This document shows, piece by piece, positions 1 through 11,436 of a DNA stretch of 64,000 bases. Numbering within the stretch: position 1 is the stretch's first letter; each line of letters begins with the position of its first letter. The DNA lies in the NCBI RefSeq assembly GCF_013426915.1, contig NZ_AP023179.1, positions 1,488,001-1,552,000 of the forward strand, read 5' to 3'. The position numbers and the translations under genes were made by a program. The notes beneath the pieces are model-generated. The model saw only the letters and a list, made by a program, of their open reading frames with translations. It made no database searches and was not told the origin of the DNA. This DNA is from Paraburkholderia sp. PGU19. Lineage in GTDB: Bacteria > Pseudomonadota > Gammaproteobacteria > Burkholderiales > Burkholderiaceae.

Positions 1-1032
1 TTGCGCGGCACGGTCGGGCAGGGTGTGCATTGGCGTCTGCCGTATCCGTTCGAATCCCATGAAACCGTCAACGTCGGCCAGGTGCGCTCGGTCGAGATCG
101 GCCGCAACAACGTGGTGCGTCTCGCGAACGTGAAGGACGCGTCGATGCTCACGCACGACGCCGATATCGTCGACGTGCGCTTTGCCGTCCAGTACCAGAT
201 CCGCAAGCCGACCGACTATCTGTTCCGCAGCGCCGACCCCGATCAAAGCGTCACCCAGGCCGCGCAGGCGGCCGTGCGGGAGATCGTCGGCTCGCGCAGC
301 ACGAACGACATCCTCTATCAGGACCGCGAGGCCATCCGCGCGCAACTCACGGAAGCCATCCAGCATTCCCTGGACGAATATCACACGGGGCTCGCCGTCA
401 CGGGCGTGACGATCCAGAGCGTGCAGCCGCCCGATCAGGTGCAGTCCGCGTTCGATGACGCCGCAAAGGCGCGTCAGGATCGCGAGCGCGCCAAGCGCGA
501 CGCGCAAGCCTACGCGAACGAATTGCTGCCGCGCACGAAGGCGGAAGCCGAGCGCATGATCGACGACGCGAAGACCTACAGCGACCGTGTGGTCGCGCAG
601 GCGCAAGGCGATGCCGAGCGATTCAAGGAAGTCTATGCGCAGTATTCGAAGGCGCCTGCTGTGATCCGCGAACGCATGTACCTGGAAACGATGCAGCAAA
701 TCTACTCGAACACGACGAAGGTGTTCGTCGACAGCAAGTCGGGCAGCAACGTGCTGTATCTGCCGCTCGACAAGCTCGTCGAGCAGACGCGTCAGCGCGT
801 GGCCGAATCGGCTGCAGCAAGTGCCGCATCGGCGGCGCAGGCTCCGCAGCCCGCACAAAATGCACAGGGTGCTCAGGGTGCACAAGCGGCGGCGCAGGGC
901 GGCAACACGCCCACGATCATCACGCCGCCCGCCGCGCCCGTCAGCAGCGCAAGCCAGGCGGCCGCCGCAAGCGACGCTTTCCGTTCGCGTGATTCGTTCC
1001 GCAGCCGCGGCCGCGAAGACGATCTGCAATAA
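1..1032 (+). CDS. hflK: HflK, membrane protease modulator (5' truncated by window)
   Basis: This is the C-terminal part of HflK, an SPFH/prohibitin-type protein that with HflC forms the periplasm-facing HflKC complex around the FtsH protease. The first residues visible (GxGxHWRLPYPFES) lie inside the SPFH domain, so the N-terminal membrane anchor and the true start are upstream of the window. The SPFH domain is followed by a charged helical stretch (residues about 150-230 of the visible part, rich in A, E, R, K) and an Ala/Gln-rich low-complexity tail. The stop lies 11 bases before hflC, with an aaggag ribosome site overlapping the end, so the two genes form one operon as usual. Confidence 0.95.
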   Translation: MRGTVGQGVHWRLPYPFESHETVNVGQVRSVEIGRNNVVRLANVKDASMLTHDADIVDVRFAVQYQIRKPTDYLFRSADPDQSVTQAAQAAVREIVGSRSTNDILYQDREAIRAQLTEAIQHSLDEYHTGLAVTGVTIQSVQPPDQVQSAFDDAAKARQDRERAKRDAQAYANELLPRTKAEAERMIDDAKTYSDRVVAQAQGDAERFKEVYAQYSKAPAVIRERMYLETMQQIYSNTTKVFVDSKSGSNVLYLPLDKLVEQTRQRVAESAAASAASAAQAPQPAQNAQGAQGAQAAAQGGNTPTIITPPAAPVSSASQAAAASDAFRSRDSFRSRGREDDLQ

Positions 1033-1043
1033 GGAGCGCGAAC

Positions 1044-1961
1044 ATGAACAAAATCGTTGCGCTCGTCGTGGCCATCGTGATCGTGCTGTTCGCAGCGTCG
1101 TCGATGGTATTCGTCGTTGATCCGCGCCATATGGCCGTCGTCTCCGCGCGCGGCGACGCCGCGCCCACGCTCGCGGGCCCCGGCCTGCACGTGAAGCTGC
1201 CGCCGCCGCTACAGACGGTGACATCGGTGGACACGCGCATCCAGTCGCTGGATGCACCTGACGAAGACCGTTACGCCACGTCCGACAAAACGGATCTGCT
1301 GGTGAACCCCGTCGTCAAATTCCGCGTGTCCGATCCCGTGAAGCTCGTCACGGAAACCAGGGGCGACGTGCAGAGCCTGCCTGACCGGCTCGCGCTGCTC
1401 TCGCGCGGCGCGCTCGGCGACGCGTTCTCGAAATACACGCTGACCGACGCGCTCGCGAAGCAGGACGCGATCGCGACTCAGGCGCGCGATGGCATGCAGA
1501 AGGGCGCGGCATCGCTGGGCGTCGACGTCGTCGACGTGCAGTTCACGCGGCTCGATTTCCCGGCTGCGATGGCCGATTCCGTCTACAAGCGCATGATTGC
1601 CGCGCGCCAGCAGGTGGCCAATCAGGAGCGCGCGGACGGCGCAGCCGAAGCGGACCGGATCAAGGCGGACGCCGCGCAACAGCAGCAGGCGGTGCTCGCC
1701 GACGCCTACAAGCAGGCGCAGGCGACCAAGGGCGAGGGCGACGGCAAGGCTGCGTCGATTGCGGCCGAGGCATATGGCAGCGACCCGCAGTTCTATCAGT
1801 TCTACCAAAGCATGCAGGCGTACAAGAACAGCTTCAAACCCGGCGACGTGATGGTCGTCGACTCGAGCAACGATTTCTTCCGCTTCATGCGCGGGCCGGA
1901 CGGCGCAGCCGCCGCCGTTCAATCGTCTTCCGGCGCGTCGACGGGCGCGCGCAAACACTGA
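1044..1961 (+). CDS. hflC: HflC, membrane protease modulator
   Basis: HflC is the partner of HflK and regulates FtsH proteolysis of membrane proteins. The 305-residue protein begins with a single N-terminal membrane segment (residues 4-25), followed by the SPFH domain with the typical VDPRHMAVV and GPGLHVKLP stretches. A long helical region (about 180-235, with QQQQAVLADAYKQAQA) matches the cage-forming coiled coil of the family. The ATG is preceded by aaggagcgcgaac. A Ser/Ala-rich tail of about 15 residues is species-variable. Location next to hflK and upstream of hisZ and purA agrees with the gene order I know from Burkholderiaceae. Confidence 0.95.
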   Translation: MNKIVALVVAIVIVLFAASSMVFVVDPRHMAVVSARGDAAPTLAGPGLHVKLPPPLQTVTSVDTRIQSLDAPDEDRYATSDKTDLLVNPVVKFRVSDPVKLVTETRGDVQSLPDRLALLSRGALGDAFSKYTLTDALAKQDAIATQARDGMQKGAASLGVDVVDVQFTRLDFPAAMADSVYKRMIAARQQVANQERADGAAEADRIKADAAQQQQAVLADAYKQAQATKGEGDGKAASIAAEAYGSDPQFYQFYQSMQAYKNSFKPGDVMVVDSSNDFFRFMRGPDGAAAAVQSSSGASTGARKH

Positions 1962-2004
1962 TAACTGGAACGCCGCGGCATATGGATCGCGGCGGCCTCA
2001 TCGC

Positions 2005-2196
2005 ATGGACATAGCCGGCTCGTTATTGCTCGCGATCGCACTGATGCTGATCATCGAGGGGATGTTCCCGTTCGTGTTTCCGAGCGCCTGGCGCGACACA
2101 TTTCGTAGAATAGCGGAGCGCCCGCCGCATCACATCCGGATCGGCGGGCTGATCGTCATGGTGCTCGGGCTGCTGTTGCTGTTGATCGCGACCTGA
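2005..2196 (+). CDS. DUF2065 family small membrane protein
   Basis: A 63-residue protein with two hydrophobic segments (about residues 5-27 and 45-62) joined by a basic loop containing SAWRDTFRRIAE, which matches the DUF2065 (YjeT-like) family found after hflC in many Proteobacteria. It is probably an inner-membrane protein cotranscribed with hflKC; the gap from hflC is 43 bases. No function is established for the family and none can be read from the sequence. Confidence 0.85.
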   Translation: MDIAGSLLLAIALMLIIEGMFPFVFPSAWRDTFRRIAERPPHHIRIGGLIVMVLGLLLLLIAT

Positions 2197-2457
2197 GCGG
2201 GCGCCATGCGATGCCGGACGGCACTCACGAGGTGGCGTCCGTTTCCGGACACTGCGCGCTGCACGCGACATGCGTCGTAATGCGCCAAACGCCGTTCGCT
2301 TTGCCGGCCATCACGGCGGGCTGGCACGTCGCCGGCTGCCCAGGATGAAACCCGGAACGAAGCCCGAGGCGGGCGCCAAGGTTCCTCGCGCGCGCATCAC
2401 CCCAATTTCCAACGGCGTTTGCCATGACGCCGGATTCACCGTCGTAGGACTGTATCG

Positions 2458-3609
2458 ATGTCGACCTGGTTACTTCCCGAGAATATTGCCGACGTGCTGC
2501 CGTCCGAGGCACGCAAGATCGAAGAACTGCGCCGCCGGCTGCTCGACCGTTTTCGCGCGTACGGCTACGAGATGGTCATGCCGCCGCTGCTCGAATACCT
2601 GGAGTCGCTGCTGACGGGCGGCGGCAGCGACCTCAATCTGCGCACCTTCAAGCTCGTCGATCAGCTGTCGGGCCGCACACTCGGCCTGCGCGCCGACATC
2701 ACGCCGCAGGTCGCGCGCATCGACGCGCATCTGCTGAACCGCCAAGGTGTGACGCGCCTTTGCTACGCAGGGAATGTGCTGCATACACGCCCGCGCGGTC
2801 TGCACGCGACGCGCGAGCAGATCCAGATTGGCGCTGAAATCTACGGCCATGCGGGTCTCGAAGCGGATCTGGAGATTCAGCAACTGATGCTCGACGCGCT
2901 GCATCTCGCCGGACTCGGCCGCGTGCGTCTGGATCTGTGTCACGCCGCCGTGCTCGGTGCGCTGATCGATGGTGAGCCGGCTGCCGCGTCGCTCGGCGAG
3001 GGCCTCTATGAAGCGCTCGCGGGTAAGGATGTGCCGCTGCTGAACGAACTGACGGCGAATCTGACGCCCGTCACGCGCGACGCGCTGCGCGCGCTGCCCA
3101 CGCTGTACGGCGACGCGTCTGTGCTCGAAGAAGCGCGCGCGCGTCTGCCGAATGCGCCCGAAATCGCGCGTGCGCTCGACGACCTCGCGTTCCTCGCGCA
3201 ACAGGTCGACGGCGCGGAAGTGATGATCGATCTGGCCGATCTGCGCGGCTACGCCTATCACAGCGGCGTGATGTTCTCGGCCTACGTCGATGGCGTGCCG
3301 AATGCCGTCGCGCGAGGCGGCCGTTATGACAAGGTCGGCCAGGCGTACGGCCGCGCTCGCGCGGCAACCGGCTTTTCGCTGGATTTGCGGGAAGTCGCGC
3401 GCATCTCGCCCATCGAGGCGCGCAGCAGCGCAATCCTCGCACCATGGCAGCACGACGAGGCGTTGCGCACGAGCGTCGCCGCGCTGCGCGACGCGGGCGA
3501 AGTCGTGATTCAGGCGCTGCCGGGCCACGACCACGCACTGGACGAATTCGCGTGCGACCGCGTGCTGGTCGAGCGCAACGGTCAGTGGGTCGTCGAGTCG
3601 AAGTCGTGA
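2458..3609 (+). CDS. hisZ: ATP phosphoribosyltransferase regulatory subunit HisZ
   Basis: HisZ is a catalytically inactive paralogue of histidyl-tRNA synthetase that activates the short form of HisG, the first enzyme of histidine synthesis. The 383-residue protein carries the class II synthetase fold (start [15 protein letters not shown]; motif-2-like region [12 protein letters not shown]...[12 protein letters not shown] around 105-130; a Gly-rich stretch [27 protein letters not shown] near 285-310). It ends about 40 residues short of a true HisRS and has no anticodon-binding domain, which distinguishes it from hisS. Placement between hflC and purA is the common proteobacterial order. Confidence 0.93.
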   Translation: MSTWLLPENIADVLPSEARKIEELRRRLLDRFRAYGYEMVMPPLLEYLESLLTGGGSDLNLRTFKLVDQLSGRTLGLRADITPQVARIDAHLLNRQGVTRLCYAGNVLHTRPRGLHATREQIQIGAEIYGHAGLEADLEIQQLMLDALHLAGLGRVRLDLCHAAVLGALIDGEPAAASLGEGLYEALAGKDVPLLNELTANLTPVTRDALRALPTLYGDASVLEEARARLPNAPEIARALDDLAFLAQQVDGAEVMIDLADLRGYAYHSGVMFSAYVDGVPNAVARGGRYDKVGQAYGRARAATGFSLDLREVARISPIEARSSAILAPWQHDEALRTSVAALRDAGEVVIQALPGHDHALDEFACDRVLVERNGQWVVESKS

Positions 3610-3799
3610 TGTCGTGAAGACCTGCCGCGTCATGTGAAACGTGACGCCGCAACCATCGAACGCGTGGCCGCTCTGTGCCACGCGCGGCCGGGCCGCAGCG
3701 CCTCGCCGCTTCCATGCCTTTGAGCGCAAAAGGAAATTTCGGAAAAAATCCCGGTATCAGTCCGTGAAAAAATCGGGAACCTTTCGCGAACATAGGTAA

Positions 3800-5176
<1,377 letters not shown>

Positions 5177-5178
5177 GC

Positions 5179-5763
5179 ATGATCCAGGGTGTACCCATGA
5201 TTGAAATGAAGGACCCGCGCAACGACGAGCGCAACCTGTGGGTCGGCTGGGACGAATATCACCGGCTGATCGAGTTGCTTGCGCTCGCCGTCCACGAATC
5301 GGGCTGGAAGTTCGACAAGATCCTGTGCCTCGCGCGCGGCGGTTTGCGGGTCGGCGATCAGCTCTCGCGCATCTACGATCTGCCGCTCGCGATCCTCGCG
5401 ACGAGTTCGTATCGCGAAGCCGCGGGCACGGAGCAGGGCGACCTCGACATCGCGCAATACATCACGATGACGCGCGGCGAACTGTCGGGCAACGTGCTGC
5501 TGGTCGACGATCTCGTCGATTCGGGCGTGACGCTCGCGCGCGTGCAACAGCATCTGAAGGAGCGTTATCCCGCGATCACGTCGGTCCGTTCGGCGGTGCT
5601 GTGGTGGAAAGCGTGCTCGAAGGTGAAGCCGGACTATCACGTTCACTATCTCGCGACGAACCCGTGGATCCATCAGCCGTTCGAGGAGTGGGACACAGTG
5701 CGTCCGCACAACCTGAGCGCGTGGATCAAGCGTGGCCAGGAGCGTTCGACAGACGCCAGCTAG
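5179..5763 (+). CDS. Phosphoribosyltransferase (purine-type)
   Basis: A 194-residue type I phosphoribosyltransferase. The PRPP-binding motif LLVDDLVDSG lies at residues 107-116, and ILCLARGGLRVGDQLS near 48-62 is the upstream loop of the fold. The family transfers phosphoribosyl groups to purine bases (xanthine, guanine or hypoxanthine); which base is used cannot be read here. Three in-frame ATG codons (5179, 5197, 5206) compete as start. I chose the first, which sits two bases after the purA stop. Coupling with purA suggests a purine-salvage role. Confidence 0.85.
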   Translation: MIQGVPMIEMKDPRNDERNLWVGWDEYHRLIELLALAVHESGWKFDKILCLARGGLRVGDQLSRIYDLPLAILATSSYREAAGTEQGDLDIAQYITMTRGELSGNVLLVDDLVDSGVTLARVQQHLKERYPAITSVRSAVLWWKACSKVKPDYHVHYLATNPWIHQPFEEWDTVRPHNLSAWIKRGQERSTDAS

Positions 5764-5810
5764 CATCCTGTCGCCGTTGTGCGAGTTGATGGCGGCATGC
5801 TGCAAACTGA

Positions 5811-5838
5811 AACGGAGCCTATCGAGGCTCCGTTTTTT
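5811..5838 (+). terminator. Rho-independent terminator after the purA operon
   Basis: A 9-10 bp stem (aacggagcct / aggctccgtt) with loop atcg is followed by a run of T. It lies 48 bases after the phosphoribosyltransferase stop and separates the hflK-purA block from kup. Confidence 0.9.
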
Positions 5839-6065
5839 ATGTTCGCTTCACATTCATTGAGGCCGCGGTCAAACGGGAAGAATTTGACAATCCAGCCCTT
5901 GACACGCGCAAACGCACGCCGGCCATAGGGTGTGATGCTACACTCGTCCGACGCTACCCGACTGCGTGGCGTCAGCACAACGGGCCGAATGGTGGGCTTT
6001 GTCGCCTATATTCTTTAGAATAGCGTTCGTTTTTTGCCGCTCAGGAACGGATTCTTTTCGCGTTT

Positions 6066-7952
6066 ATGACAGACAACTCTCACGTCCCCAAGCAGCCGTT
6101 GCCCTCGCTTGCAGTCGCTGCGATCGGCGTGGTTTTCGGGGATATCGGCACAAGCCCCCTGTATTCGCTGAAAGAAGCCTTCAGCCCCTCCCACGGCATT
6201 CCCCTCACAGAAAGTTCTATTCTCGGTGTCATCTCGCTGCTGTTCTGGGCGATCATCGTGGTCGTCAGCATCAAGTACGTGATGTTCGTGATGCGCGCCG
6301 ACAACAACGGCGAGGGCGGCGTGCTTGCGTTGATGGCGCTGTCGCTGCGCTCGTTCGACACGAAGAGCAGGGCGGCCGGCCTTCTGATGATGCTCGGCAT
6401 TTTCGGCGCCTGCATGTTCTACGGCGATGCCGTGATCACGCCTGCCATTTCGGTGATGTCCGCTGTCGAAGGTCTGGAGATCGCTGCACCCAAGCTCTCG
6501 CATCTGGTGCTGCCGCTCACGATGGTGATCCTCGTGCTGCTGTTCTGGATCCAGCGCCACGGCACGGCACTCGTCGGTCGGCTGTTCGGCCCGATCATGG
6601 TGCTGTGGTTCGTGACGATCGCGGTGCTGGGGCTCTCGCATATCGTACAGTCGCCGGAAGTCATCAAGGCGTTGAACCCGTATTACGCATTCTCGTTCAT
6701 GGCGGCGCACGTGCTGCAGGCGTACGTGGTGCTGGGCTCGGTCGTGCTGGTGCTGACGGGCGCGGAAGCGCTGTATGCCGATATGGGCCACTTTGGCGCG
6801 GCGCCCATTCGCTGCGCGTGGTATTCGCTCGTGATGCCGTCGCTGGTGCTGAACTACTTCGGCCAGGGTGCGTTGCTGATGCACGACCCGAAGGCGATCG
6901 AAAACCCGTTCTTTCTGCTTGCGCCTGACTGGGCGTTGCTGCCGCTCGTCGTGCTGTCGACGGTCGCGACGGTGATTGCATCGCAGGCGGTGATTTCGGG
7001 CGCGTATTCGCTGACGAGCCAGGCGATCCAGCTTGGCTACGTGCCTCGCATGAAGATTCTGCACACGTCGGAACTGGCGATCGGGCAGATCTATGTGCCT
7101 GTCGTCAACTGGATGCTGCTGTTCATCATTCTGTGCATCGTCATCGCGTTCAAGAGTTCGGACAATCTGGCCGCGGCCTATGGCATTGCCGTGACGGCGA
7201 CGATGGTGATTACGACGATCCTCGCGAGCGTCGTGATGGTGAAGGTGTGGAACTGGAACAAGGGTGTCGTGGCGCTGATCATCGGCGCGTTGCTGGTGGT
7301 CGATCTTGGCTTCTTTGGCGCGAATCTGCTGAAAGTGGCGGAGGGCGGGTGGTTGCCGCTCGGCATCGGCGCGTTGCTGTTCTTCCTGCTGATGACCTGG
7401 TTCAAGGGGCGCATGATCGTGAAGGAGCGCACGGCGGCCGACGGTATTCCGTTGATGCCCTTCGTGCAGGGATTGCTTGCGCATCCGCCGCATCGCGTGT
7501 CGGGAACGGCCATCTATCTGACGGGGAGCGCGACGCTCGTTCCTGTGAGCCTTTTGCATAATCTCAAGCACAACAAGGTGCTGCACGAGCGGACCATCTT
7601 TCTGACTTTCATCACGCGGGATATTCCGTATGTCGAGGATAAGGACCGGTTGACTGTCAAGGATGTCAGCGGTGGGCTATTCCTTGTGAAGGCTGCGTAT
7701 GGCTTCAACGAGACGCCCGATGTGAAGGCCGTGCTCGAGCAGATCAGCGTGTCGCATGATATGTCGTTTGAGTTGATGGACACGTCGTTCTTTCTCGCGA
7801 GGGAGACTGTCGTGCCGACACAGTTGCCGGGTATGTCTGTTTGGCGTGAGCGTGTGTTTGCGTGGATGCATCAGAATGCTGCGAAGCCAACTGACTTTTT
7901 TAGTATTCCCGCGAATCGCGTTGTTGAGCTTGGGACAAAAATAGAGATTTGA
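6066..7952 (+). CDS. kup: Low-affinity potassium transporter Kup
   Basis: Kup is an inner-membrane K+ uptake system of the KUP/HAK/KT family, thought to be a proton symporter. The 628-residue protein has the family start ([21 protein letters not shown]), about twelve hydrophobic segments over residues 15-430, the [13 protein letters not shown] loop after [10 protein letters not shown], and a soluble C-terminal domain of about 190 residues. The ATG at 6066 lies near a TATATT/TAGAAT-rich stretch (6007-6023) that may hold the promoter. It converges on tex across the large palindrome region downstream. Confidence 0.96.
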   Translation: MTDNSHVPKQPLPSLAVAAIGVVFGDIGTSPLYSLKEAFSPSHGIPLTESSILGVISLLFWAIIVVVSIKYVMFVMRADNNGEGGVLALMALSLRSFDTKSRAAGLLMMLGIFGACMFYGDAVITPAISVMSAVEGLEIAAPKLSHLVLPLTMVILVLLFWIQRHGTALVGRLFGPIMVLWFVTIAVLGLSHIVQSPEVIKALNPYYAFSFMAAHVLQAYVVLGSVVLVLTGAEALYADMGHFGAAPIRCAWYSLVMPSLVLNYFGQGALLMHDPKAIENPFFLLAPDWALLPLVVLSTVATVIASQAVISGAYSLTSQAIQLGYVPRMKILHTSELAIGQIYVPVVNWMLLFIILCIVIAFKSSDNLAAAYGIAVTATMVITTILASVVMVKVWNWNKGVVALIIGALLVVDLGFFGANLLKVAEGGWLPLGIGALLFFLLMTWFKGRMIVKERTAADGIPLMPFVQGLLAHPPHRVSGTAIYLTGSATLVPVSLLHNLKHNKVLHERTIFLTFITRDIPYVEDKDRLTVKDVSGGLFLVKAAYGFNETPDVKAVLEQISVSHDMSFELMDTSFFLARETVVPTQLPGMSVWRERVFAWMHQNAAKPTDFFSIPANRVVELGTKIEI

Positions 7953-8113
7953 GGTTTTTTTCGTCTTGCGATGCTGGGTGGTTTGCTTTTGTTTTCGCTG
8001 GCATCCGCGTTTGATGCCTTCGCGGCGCGGGCGGGTTCCGTTCGCTTGTGTTTGCGCTAGCTCCGCGATTTGTTAGCTTGCTTCACGCGTCGCCCCTGTG
8101 CGGGGCGGCGGCA

Positions 8114-8147
8114 CCTACTTTTCTTTGCCGCCGCAAAGAAAAGTAGG
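8114..8147. repeat. Hairpin in left palindrome arm
   Basis: A perfect 14-bp stem (cctacttttctttg / caaagaaaagtagg) around a six-base loop ccgccg. An identical hairpin in the opposite arm lies at 8628-8661. The two copies can pair internally or with each other. Confidence 0.9.
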
Positions 8148-8627
8148 CAAAAGAAAGCGGCTAACACCGCCAACATTTCTTCCTGCCTGAGGGCCCTCAA
8201 CTGGTCCCACGCTTCACACGGCAGCGTATCTGTCCACGTTCGCTGTCAGCGCTCTTAAAAGGCGCCTCACCCGCTTCAAACTCCCGCAGAAAGGCCAACG
8301 CCAGCGAATGGTTGCTGCCGCCTGGGTGGCAAACTGTGTGTAGGTTGTCGCGGCGTATAGCGTAGTGCTCTTACATTGGGGCACACCGCGCGCTATCGGG
8401 TTCGAAGTGAGGCGTGTGGAGCACCTGGGCCTACACACAGTTTGCCACCTGGGCGGCGGAGGAATATCTGGCGCGGCGTGCGGCGACGCGCGCACATGAA
8501 GCGGGTGAGGCGTGTAGAGAGAGCGTTAGCAACACACATGGACAAGTGCGTTGCCGTTTGAAGCGTGGGACCGGTTGAGGGCCCTCAGGCAGGAAGAAGA
8601 ATTGGCGGTGTGAGCCGCTTTCTTTTG

Positions 8628-8661
8628 CCTACTTTTCTTTGCGGCGGCAAAGAAAAGTAGG
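8628..8661. repeat. Hairpin in right palindrome arm
   Basis: The same 14-bp stem as at 8114-8147 with loop cggcgg, in inverted context. Its flanks (gccgctttcttttg on one side, tgccgccccgcacagg on the other) match the complement of the left arm apart from a 3-base insertion in the left arm near 8109. Confidence 0.9.
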
Positions 8662-8826
8662 TGCCGCCCCGCACAGGGGCGACGCGTGAAGCAGGCTAAC
8701 GAATCGCGGATGCCATTGAAAGAATAAAGCCTGCACGGCGGCAAACCGCACCCCTATCGCGGAGCAAAAAACCAACGCGCATCGCAACAAAAACGGGGCA
8801 CACGGGGCAAAAGCCCGCCCCCACAC

Positions 8827-11163
8827 TTACCGTTTCAATTTAGCAAAAGCCGCCGCCATCGCATTAACCGGCTCCGGCCCACGCGCGCGTTGCTGCGAAC
8901 GCCCCGCCCCTGCACCCGAGGCCGACCCGGACCCCGAACGCCCACCCGAGCGCTCCTGCGGCGCACCCGCAGCCACATCATCATCCATCCGCATGGTCAA
9001 CGAAATCCGTTGCCGCTTGACGTCGACCTCGAGCACTTTCACCTTGACGATCTGCCCAGCCTTGACGACCTCATGCGGGTCCTTGATGAACTTCGTCGAC
9101 ATCGCTGACACATGCACGAGCCCATCCTGATGCACGCCGATATCGATAAACGCCCCAAACGCAGCCACGTTCGTCACGACACCTTCGAGCACCATCCCAG
9201 GCGACAGGTCGGAAATCTTCTCGACACCTTCGCGGAAAGTCGCCGTCTTGAACTCAGGACGCGGATCGCGCCCAGGCTTCTCGAGTTCAGAGAGAATATC
9301 CCGCACCGTCGGCAGACCGAAACGATCGTCGACGAACTCGGCAGGTGACAGCTTCGACAGCGCATCGCGATTACCGAGCACGTCACCGATGTTCCTGCTG
9401 ATCTTCGCAAGCATCCGTTCAACGACGGGATACGCCTCCGGGTGCACCGACGAGCGGTCAAGCGGATTCTCGCCGCCATTGATGCGCAAGAAGCCTGCAG
9501 CCTGCTCGAACGTCTTGTCGCCGAGACGCGGCACCTTGCGCAGATGGTCACGCGTCGGGAACGGACCGTTCGCATCGCGATAATCAACGATATTGCGCGC
9601 AAGCGTCGCGTTCAGGCCGGACACGCGCGCCAGCAACGCAACGGAAGCCGTATTCGCATCCACGCCGACAGCATTCACGCAGTCTTCGACGACGGCATCG
9701 AGCGAACGCGCGAGATCGCGCTGATTCACGTCATGCTGATACTGCCCGACGCCAATCGCCTTCGGCTCGATCTTCACGAGTTCAGCGAGCGGGTCCTGCA
9801 GGCGGCGCGCGATCGACACCGCGCCGCGCAGCGACACGTCCATATCCGGGAATTCCTTCGCCGCGAGTTCCGATGCCGAATAAACAGAAGCGCCCGCTTC
9901 CGACACGACGATCTTCTGCAACTTCAGTTCCGGATGACGCGACATCAGTTCGCTGGCGAGCTTGTCCGTTTCGCGCGACGCCGTGCCGTTACCGATACTG
10001 ACCAGTTCCGCCTGCGTCTGCGCAGCGATGCGCGCGAGCTTCGCGATCGAGCCGTCCCAGTCGCGGCGCGGCTCGTGCGGATAAATCGTATCCGTGGCGA
10101 GCACCTTGCCCGTACGGTCGACGACGGCCACCTTCACGCCCGTGCGCAGACCCGGATCGAGGCCGATCACGGCCTTCGGGCCCGCCGGCGCGGCCAACAG
10201 CAGATCCTTCAGATTGCGCGCGAACACACGGATCGCTTCGTTTTCTGCTTCTTCGCGCAGATTCGTCAGCAGTTCGTTTTCGATGTGCGGCTGCACCTTC
10301 ACGCGCCAGCACCAGCGGCACACGTCCGACAGCCACTTGTCCGCCGGCCGGCCCTGATTCGCGATGCCGAAGTGGCGCGCGATCATCGCTTCACCCGGAT
10401 GCGGCACCTGTGCGTCGAGTTCTTCGCCGAGTCCCAGCTTGATCATCAGCACGCCTGCATTGCGGCCGCGGAACAAGGCGAGCGCGCGGTGCGACGGCAC
10501 GGTGCGGATCGTCTCCGAGTAGTCGTAGTAGTCGCGGAATTTCTCGCCTTCTTCGCCTTCCTTGCCTTCGACCACGGCCGAGCTCACGACGCCCTGGTTG
10601 AACAGATAGTCGCGCAGCTTGCCGAGCACTTCGGCCGTTTCGCCAAACTGCTCGGAGAGAATGTCGCGCGCGCCGTCGAGCGCGGCCTTGACGTCCGCGA
10701 CGCCTTTCTCGGCATCGACGTATTGCGCGGCTTCCGTCTGCGGATCGAGCAGCGGGTTCGCGAGGAGCGCGTCAGCGAGCGGCTGCAGGCCGGCTTCGCG
10801 GGCGATCTGCGCGCGCGTGCGGCGCTTCGGCTTGTACGGCAGATAGAGGTCTTCGAGGACCTGCTTGCTGTCGGCGGCTTCGATCGCGGTGCGCAGTTCG
10901 TCGGTGAGTTTGCCTTGCTCGTCGATGCTCGCGATGATCGCGGCGCGCCGGTCTTCCAGCTCGCGCAGATAGAGCAGGCGTTCTTCGAGCGTGCGCAGTT
11001 GCGTGTCGTCGAGATTGCCGGTGACTTCCTTCCGGTACCGGGCGATAAACGGAACAGTCGCTCCTTCATCGAGTAGTTGCACCGCAGCCGCGACCTGGCG
11101 CGGCTGGACGGTCAGTTCGGTGGCGATGCGCTGTACGATCTTGATTGCTACGGTGTCCGTCAT
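8827..11163 (-). CDS. tex: Transcription accessory protein Tex
   Basis: Tex is a conserved cytoplasmic nucleic-acid-binding protein implicated in transcription. The 778-residue protein has the expected order: N-terminal helical Tex domain starting [15 protein letters not shown], a YqgF/RuvX-like nuclease fold ([18 protein letters not shown] near 335-352), helix-hairpin-helix repeats ([20 protein letters not shown], about 500-570), and an S1 RNA-binding domain ([19 protein letters not shown]...DGLVHVS, about 655-725). The tail after the S1 domain is Gly/Ser/Arg-rich, as in other Burkholderia homologues. The gene is monocistronic here and convergent with kup. Confidence 0.95.
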   Translation of the reverse strand: MTDTVAIKIVQRIATELTVQPRQVAAAVQLLDEGATVPFIARYRKEVTGNLDDTQLRTLEERLLYLRELEDRRAAIIASIDEQGKLTDELRTAIEAADSKQVLEDLYLPYKPKRRTRAQIAREAGLQPLADALLANPLLDPQTEAAQYVDAEKGVADVKAALDGARDILSEQFGETAEVLGKLRDYLFNQGVVSSAVVEGKEGEEGEKFRDYYDYSETIRTVPSHRALALFRGRNAGVLMIKLGLGEELDAQVPHPGEAMIARHFGIANQGRPADKWLSDVCRWCWRVKVQPHIENELLTNLREEAENEAIRVFARNLKDLLLAAPAGPKAVIGLDPGLRTGVKVAVVDRTGKVLATDTIYPHEPRRDWDGSIAKLARIAAQTQAELVSIGNGTASRETDKLASELMSRHPELKLQKIVVSEAGASVYSASELAAKEFPDMDVSLRGAVSIARRLQDPLAELVKIEPKAIGVGQYQHDVNQRDLARSLDAVVEDCVNAVGVDANTASVALLARVSGLNATLARNIVDYRDANGPFPTRDHLRKVPRLGDKTFEQAAGFLRINGGENPLDRSSVHPEAYPVVERMLAKISRNIGDVLGNRDALSKLSPAEFVDDRFGLPTVRDILSELEKPGRDPRPEFKTATFREGVEKISDLSPGMVLEGVVTNVAAFGAFIDIGVHQDGLVHVSAMSTKFIKDPHEVVKAGQIVKVKVLEVDVKRQRISLTMRMDDDVAAGAPQERSGGRSGSGSASGAGAGRSQQRARGPEPVNAMAAAFAKLKR

Positions 11164-11436
11164 AGGGTCTTGATGTTCCTGCCGGATTCGACTGTGGCCG
11201 TGCTGCGAGAAACACGCGGCGGCCGGGTTGCGGAAAACTCGTCAAAGCTCGTGAAAGCTTGCTGAAGCGGGGCATTTTGCCATAAATGACCGAGCGCTCA
11301 AGCGCGGGGTGATAGAATTTCAGGCATGTTCCGCTGCCCATCTACGACGTTGCCGACCTCACGCCTCACGTCCGGAAATCCGCCCGGATCTTCACGCCGA
11401 TCTCCGCTCGCATCGCCCGTCTTCAGGCCAGAGGCC

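Larger units (their letters stand above)
7969..8795. repeat. Large imperfect nested palindrome between kup and tex
   Basis: The 874-base gap between the convergent genes kup and tex is largely one imperfect inverted repeat centred near 8390. The best arms are 8061-8278 and 8497-8710, roughly 90-95% identical over the outer 150 bases (for example ctgcctgagggccctcaac against its complement). Nested inside are gccgcctgggtggcaaac (8317-8334) and its near-complement at 8440-8457. Weak similarity extends outward on both sides (ttgcgatgc near 7967-7975 and its complement near 8775). Each arm also contains its own strong hairpin. No transposase is present. It resembles an intergenic repeat I associate with Burkholderiaceae chromosomes, but I cannot name the family. 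Confidence 0.85.

Noticed and set aside
6015..7586. Long minus-strand frame opposite kup
   Set aside because: Shadow of kup; His/Arg/Gln-rich without domain similarity.
8061..8710. CRISPR-like or insertion sequence interpretation of the repeats
   Set aside because: Only two arms in inverted orientation, no regular spacers and no transposase frame.
9442..11076. Long plus-strand frame of over 500 codons
   Set aside because: Antisense to tex and rich in Arg/His. It follows from the GC codon bias of the real gene.
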